DNA from: Paraburkholderia bannensis
GTDB lineage: Bacteria; Pseudomonadota; Gammaproteobacteria; Burkholderiales; Burkholderiaceae
Assembly (NCBI RefSeq): GCF_014200455.1
Contig: NZ_JACHBW010000006.1
Location: 124,001 to 188,000 of the forward strand
DNA length: 64,000 nt
Direction: 5' to 3'
Below, in pieces: positions 63,147 to 64,000 of the stretch. Under the pieces are notes generated by a model, which was given only the letters and a program-made list of their open reading frames with translations, did no database searches and had not been told where the DNA came from. The translations under genes were made by a program, and so were the position numbers. How positions within the stretch are numbered: position 1 is the first letter of the stretch; each line of letters opens with the position of its first letter.

Positions 63147-64000
63147 ATGCAGGCACTCAACACTATCCAGATGGGCGGCGCGCCCGAGGCGATCGGGCGG
63201 CAGCTCGGCGAACTCGCCCGACCCATTTTCGACGCCTATATGGCGCAAAGCAGCGCCTGGGCGGCGGTCAGCCGCTGGCGCGGCCATGCCTTCGTGCAGC
63301 AGTTGCGCGCGGCCGCCGGGCAGCATTTCCCAGCCTATGTGGCCGAACTGGACGCGATGGCGGCGGCGCTCGGCTGGCCGGCGCACGACCTGTTCCTCTG
63401 GAACTGCCGTGGCGAGCTGATCCACAACGCGCCCGACGGCTGCACGACGCTAGCCGTTCGCAGCGATGTGGCTGGCGGCCTGATCGCGCATAACGAAGAT
63501 GGCGATCCGTATCTGCGCGGCCGTTGCGCAGTGGTCGAGGTCGCGCCCGAGGGCAAGCCTGGCTTCGTGAGCTTCTACTATCCGGGCTCGCTGCCGGGGC
63601 ATACCTTCGCGGCGTCCCGCGCGGGTGTGGCGCAGGCGATCAACAACGTGCGCATTCGCGCGCCGCGCGCCGGGGTGCCGCGCATGATCCTGGCGCGCGC
63701 CGTGCTCGACGCCGCGACGCTCGACGACGCGCTCGCGTTGCTGCGCGACACGCCGCGCGCGAGCGGCTTTCACCACACCGTGGGCGGTATCGACGCCACG
63801 GGCGCAGTGCGCATCTATAGCGTGGAAGCCACGGTTCAGCGCAGCTCGATCGTCGAAGTGGGTGCGCCTTCGGGCCACGCCAATCACCTGATTCACGCCG
63901 GCCATGACAGCGAGGCGCAGATCGTCACCGATTCGTCGCGCGACCGTCAGGCACGTCTGGCCGATCTGTTGCCAGCGCTCGGCGCTCAGCCCGACGGCGC
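63147..64000 (+). CDS. C45-family peptidase / acyl-CoA:6-APA acyltransferase-like protein, 5' part
   Basis: Open to the right edge (about 284 residues visible). NTN-hydrolase of the AAT family: the pro-sequence is followed by the autocatalytic Cys99 in DGCTT, then GLIAHNEDGDP and the oxyanion/acid motifs (PGSLPGHTFAASRAGVAQAINNV, FHHTVGGIDATG). Such enzymes cleave themselves before Cys to become active amidases or acyltransferases on small amides or peptides. A near-consensus promoter with operator stands directly upstream; AGGTGG precedes the ATG. Confidence 0.88.
   Translation, partial: MQALNTIQMGGAPEAIGRQLGELARPIFDAYMAQSSAWAAVSRWRGHAFVQQLRAAAGQHFPAYVAELDAMAAALGWPAHDLFLWNCRGELIHNAPDGCTTLAVRSDVAGGLIAHNEDGDPYLRGRCAVVEVAPEGKPGFVSFYYPGSLPGHTFAASRAGVAQAINNVRIRAPRAGVPRMILARAVLDAATLDDALALLRDTPRASGFHHTVGGIDATGAVRIYSVEATVQRSSIVEVGAPSGHANHLIHAGHDSEAQIVTDSSRDRQARLADLLPALGAQPDG

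Overview
The window is GC-rich, densely coded chromosomal DNA from a member of Burkholderia sensu lato (Paraburkholderia, Caballeronia or a close relative). This rests on the general look of the proteins (beta-proteobacterial citrate synthase, short trimeric porins, AntABC/CatA, a SPINDLY-type TPR protein) and on the codon use; no rRNA or tRNA marker is present, so the genus is inferred. The mix of central-metabolism genes and many small catabolic operons with their own regulators would suit a secondary chromosome.

Left part (1-38.7 kb) is mostly housekeeping or common accessory metabolism: the 5' part of a TPR protein, an aldo/keto reductase, a Zn alcohol dehydrogenase facing a MarR regulator, zwf, mntH, a beta-propeller/fatty-acid-hydroxylase pair, aroG, a three-gene metal operon (a YqjI/NfeR-like His-rich PadR regulator, a YqjH/NfeF-like siderophore-interacting protein, an MFS exporter) with a triple-repeat operator, glutaminase, a divergent D-amino-acid locus (DauR-like regulator and DauB-like dehydrogenase against a binding protein and a DadA/DauA-like dehydrogenase), two DHA2 drug exporters, a stand-alone MreB paralogue, an unlinked citrate synthase, a glycogen-debranching-type enzyme, an asparaginase, a porin, a CDF transporter without its cytosolic domain, and kup.

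At 39.5-43.0 kb the base composition drops and an accessory block appears: the 3' remnant of an unrecognised gene, a secreted 478-residue protein, a PAAR spike-tip protein and a polytopic membrane protein. This looks like a type VI secretion cargo or accessory module away from any main T6SS cluster.

From 43.8 to 49.3 kb lies an anthranilate-to-muconate locus: catA facing antABC-antR, with a strikingly symmetrical set of four CGCTATCC repeats between them that would serve both promoters.

The most interesting region is 49.4-60.1 kb. It carries both subunits of a C-glycoside deglycosidase (a TIM-barrel alpha subunit and the small CGDB/DUF6379 beta subunit), a sugar transporter, two tandem LysR regulators, a porin, a small proline-rich secreted protein, a second TIM-barrel isomerase, a Gfo/Idh/MocA oxidoreductase and a GMC flavoprotein. 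Known C-glycoside breakdown needs oxidation at C3 of the sugar followed by beta-elimination of the C-C bond; here two candidate oxidising enzymes sit with the eliminase, uptake and regulation, so the region reads as a complete C-glycoside (or 3-oxo-glycoside) utilisation locus. The right end has an RpiR regulator, a YadGH-type ABC exporter and the start of a C45-family acyltransferase/peptidase under a near-consensus sigma70 promoter that overlaps a palindrome.
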